Positions 14,908 to 16,384 of a stretch of DNA of 16,384 nt are shown in pieces. The notes beneath the pieces are model-generated. The model had not been told where the DNA came from and searched no databases. It worked only from the letters and a program-made list of their open reading frames with translations. This DNA comes from an uncultured bacterium (lineage in GTDB: Bacteria; Cyanobacteriota; Vampirovibrionia; Gastranaerophilales; Gastranaerophilaceae): NCBI GenBank assembly GCA_900554385.1, contig USHE01000017.1, positions 1 to 16,384 on the forward strand. Reading direction: 5' to 3'. The position numbers were made by a program, and so were the translations under genes. Numbering within the stretch: position 1 is the first letter of the stretch; every line of letters starts with the position of its first letter.

Positions 14908-15732
14908 ATGGATAAATCATCCTTGACGATTAATCCTGCGGTTACGACGGTAGCTACCGGCGGAGCTATTGGAATGCTTGCGGGCTGTATAGCAGCTCCG
15001 GAAAAATATCCGTTAAAAAAATTACTGGTAGCAGACTCCGATACTTTCGATGAACTTTTTCCAAAGAAAAAAATGAACGCACTACAGCTTAATTCTCTTG
15101 AAAAATTAAAACAAGCAGCAAAAGAATATCTTAAATCCGGGAAAGAAGAAAGAGAAAACGTAAAACTTGCGGCTATAGAGTTTAACAAAAAATTTAAAGC
15201 CATCCCAATTAACGAAACTCTTAGTCAGAATTTACTTAATAAAAAAAATTATCTAAAACAAGTTGCCGAGGACAATAATTTTGTTCTCATCAGGCAATAT
15301 TACACCCGCACGAGAGAGCTTTTACTTCAAGACTTAGACAATTCGTTTATGCGCGAATACTACAATAAAATAAAAGAACAGTTAAAACTTGCAAAAAACA
15401 ACCTGAAACAGCCAATTGAAGCTTACAGAAATATTGTACGAGAAACGTATACTGCAAGACTTAAAAACATGAAAAATCTTCCAAACCACGGAATAGAAGT
15501 AAAGCAAGCTTTTGAAGAAATGCAAAAAGCACTCGCCGTAAAAAGAACGGTAAACGCAAATAAATTGTACGAATTAGTTAATCGAACAGAACTTACGAAA
15601 GCTTATAAATCAGTAATGAAATTTCTACCTAAAGCGAGAACCCGTGCAGCCGCTAACGGCGCAATATTACTATCAACACTGACAGCATTGGGGATTATCT
15701 TCTTTAATCCGTCACCCCATAGTAAATCATAG
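14908..15732 (+). CDS. Helical orphan protein with hydrophobic ends
   Basis: 274 residues, not recognised. Residues about 13-30 (glycine/alanine-rich, containing GGAIGMLAGCIAAPEKYP) and about 248-268 (ILLSTLTALGIIFF) are hydrophobic enough for membrane helices. The roughly 215 residues between them are highly charged, Lys/Glu/Leu-rich and almost certainly helical, with likely coiled-coil stretches. The first segment lacks a clean signal-peptide cleavage site. The protein may span the membrane twice as a long helical hairpin, or attach to it by both ends. AGGAGG six bases before the ATG fixes the start. Divergent from the GT2 gene and followed by a strong terminator, so it is a single-gene unit. 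The function is unknown. Confidence 0.8.
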   Translation: MDKSSLTINPAVTTVATGGAIGMLAGCIAAPEKYPLKKLLVADSDTFDELFPKKKMNALQLNSLEKLKQAAKEYLKSGKEERENVKLAAIEFNKKFKAIPINETLSQNLLNKKNYLKQVAEDNNFVLIRQYYTRTRELLLQDLDNSFMREYYNKIKEQLKLAKNNLKQPIEAYRNIVRETYTARLKNMKNLPNHGIEVKQAFEEMQKALAVKRTVNANKLYELVNRTELTKAYKSVMKFLPKARTRAAANGAILLSTLTALGIIFFNPSPHSKS

Positions 15733-15741
15733 GTAGAAATT

Positions 15742-15774
15742 GAGTTGGAAATATTATTTTCAACTCTTTTCTTT
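15742..15774 (+). terminator. Intrinsic terminator of the helical orphan gene
   Basis: GAGTTGGAAAT (15742-15752) pairs with ATTTTCAACTC (15756-15766) over 11 positions with one G-T pair and a 3-base loop, then TTTTCTTT. It lies 9 bases after the stop codon and just before the convergent dacB end, so it may work in both directions. Confidence 0.85.
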
Positions 15775-15776
15775 GA

Positions 15777-16384
15777 TTAATAGAAATTGTATACTGCACG
15801 CAGGATATATTCTTCAACCATCTTCTTGTCTGCAGGAGAAGTTTTAGCATCATTAATCATAATATCAAATGCATAGGTTTTTCCACTTTTAGAGGTAATA
15901 TAACCGGTAATAGCACTTACATCCGACAGAGTTCCGGTTTTTGCCCGCAGATTGTCTTTAAAATACAACATTCTGTTTTCTAAAGTTCCTTCGCCAGCAG
16001 TAGGTAAAACACCTTTAAAAAGTTCAAATCCTGGCATTTTTGCCAAGGCAACGAGATAATTTGTCATAAAATCAGCACTCATCAAATTATTTTTTGAAAC
16101 ACCGCTTCCGTCAACGATTTTTATATCACTATAATTCACACCAATTTTCTCGCAAAAAGCCTGAAACATTTTTACAGACGCAGAGATTGAACCCGTATTT
16201 TTTACATATTTTCCGCCCGCTATTTTAAAAACAGATTCAGCAGCCATATTATTGCTATTTTTTAGAATATCAGCCACCGCAAGTTTTATAGGATGCTTTA
16301 CTGATGACACTAGATAAACATTCTGCGCTGGAAGTTTCTTCTGAGAAAGATTACCGACATAGTCAATTTCAGCATCATTTAGGG
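15777..16384 (-). CDS. dacB: D-Ala-D-Ala carboxypeptidase/endopeptidase, PBP4 type, C-terminal part
   Basis: The frame stays open to the right edge, so the gene is cut by the window. 201 residues are visible. A GTG at 16310 is an internal valine, not the start, because conserved sequence continues upstream of it. Peptidase S13 (PBP4) features: the SxN motif as SNN in KNSNNMAAES (visible residues 43-45), the VDGSGVSKNNLMS block, and the KTG triad in LRAKTGTL. The catalytic SxxK lies outside the window. The enzyme trims or cleaves D-Ala peptide cross-links in the periplasm. It converges with the helical orphan gene across a shared terminator. Confidence 0.92.
   Translation of the reverse strand, partial: LNDAEIDYVGNLSQKKLPAQNVYLVSSVKHPIKLAVADILKNSNNMAAESVFKIAGGKYVKNTGSISASVKMFQAFCEKIGVNYSDIKIVDGSGVSKNNLMSADFMTNYLVALAKMPGFELFKGVLPTAGEGTLENRMLYFKDNLRAKTGTLSDVSAITGYITSKSGKTYAFDIMINDAKTSPADKKMVEEYILRAVYNFY

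Noticed and set aside
14895..15203. 102-residue minus-strand open frame
   Set aside because: It is antisense to the helical orphan gene, which has a strong ribosome site and terminator. The Ser/Phe-rich translation is what a Lys/Glu-rich gene gives in reverse.
15777..16310. Complete small gene starting at GTG 16310
   Set aside because: The frame continues upstream to the window edge, and the catalytic SxxK motif of the PBP4 family must lie further upstream, so this is a truncated view of a longer gene.
1..16384. CRISPR array, prophage or intact insertion sequence
   Set aside because: No regularly spaced direct repeats, no transposase or integrase gene, and no phage structural genes are present.

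Overview
This is a low-GC, AT-rich chromosomal stretch (roughly one third G+C by eye) from a bacterium with standard Shine-Dalgarno genes. It carries peptidoglycan-recycling and cell-wall genes (anmK, a PBP4-type D,D-carboxypeptidase), a DnaE1-type polymerase with a complete-looking PHP metal site, and two lineage-specific helical or secreted proteins. The gene style fits an uncultured gut-associated Cyanobacteria-sister lineage (Vampirovibrionia / Gastranaerophilales). That assignment is an impression from protein style, not a demonstrated one.

Layout. 1-281: C-terminal end of a DUF486 small membrane protein. 298-369: tRNA-Gly(CCC), minus. 488-1072: secreted orphan protein, converging with a GT39/ArnT-like membrane glycosyltransferase (1075-2736, minus). 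2818-2960: a GC-richer palindromic patch flanked by pieces of a tRNA 3' end. 2968-3078: tRNA-Gly(GCC), minus, with its terminator. 3184-8632 (minus): two overlapping WYL-domain regulators followed by dnaE, probably one operon. 8639-9248: a 610-base gene-free region with a promoter, an unusual purine-rich, almost C-free transcript region, and a second promoter that would make the anmK mRNA leaderless. 9249-10379: anmK, plus. 10422-10485: a palindromic dispersed-type repeat. 10664-10903: a small gene with two leader hairpins and an in-frame UGA. 10909-13821 (minus): a four-gene operon of Gfo/Idh/MocA dehydrogenase, CDP-alcohol phosphatidyltransferase, trmL and nnrD. 13902-14750 (minus): family 2 glycosyltransferase. 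14908-15732 (plus): helical orphan with hydrophobic ends. 15777 to the right edge (minus): C-terminal part of a dacB/PBP4 peptidase.

How the genes relate. Envelope functions recur (GT39, GT2, CDP-alcohol transferase, anmK, dacB), mixed with housekeeping information and repair genes (dnaE, trmL, nnrD, two tRNAs). No phage, plasmid, CRISPR or intact IS module is visible. The points most worth a second look are the in-frame UGA in the small gene, together with the complete absence of UGA among the 14 other stop codons; the WYL-WYL-dnaE arrangement; the odd leader upstream of anmK; and the palindromic element that seems to split a duplicated tRNA-Gly 3' end.
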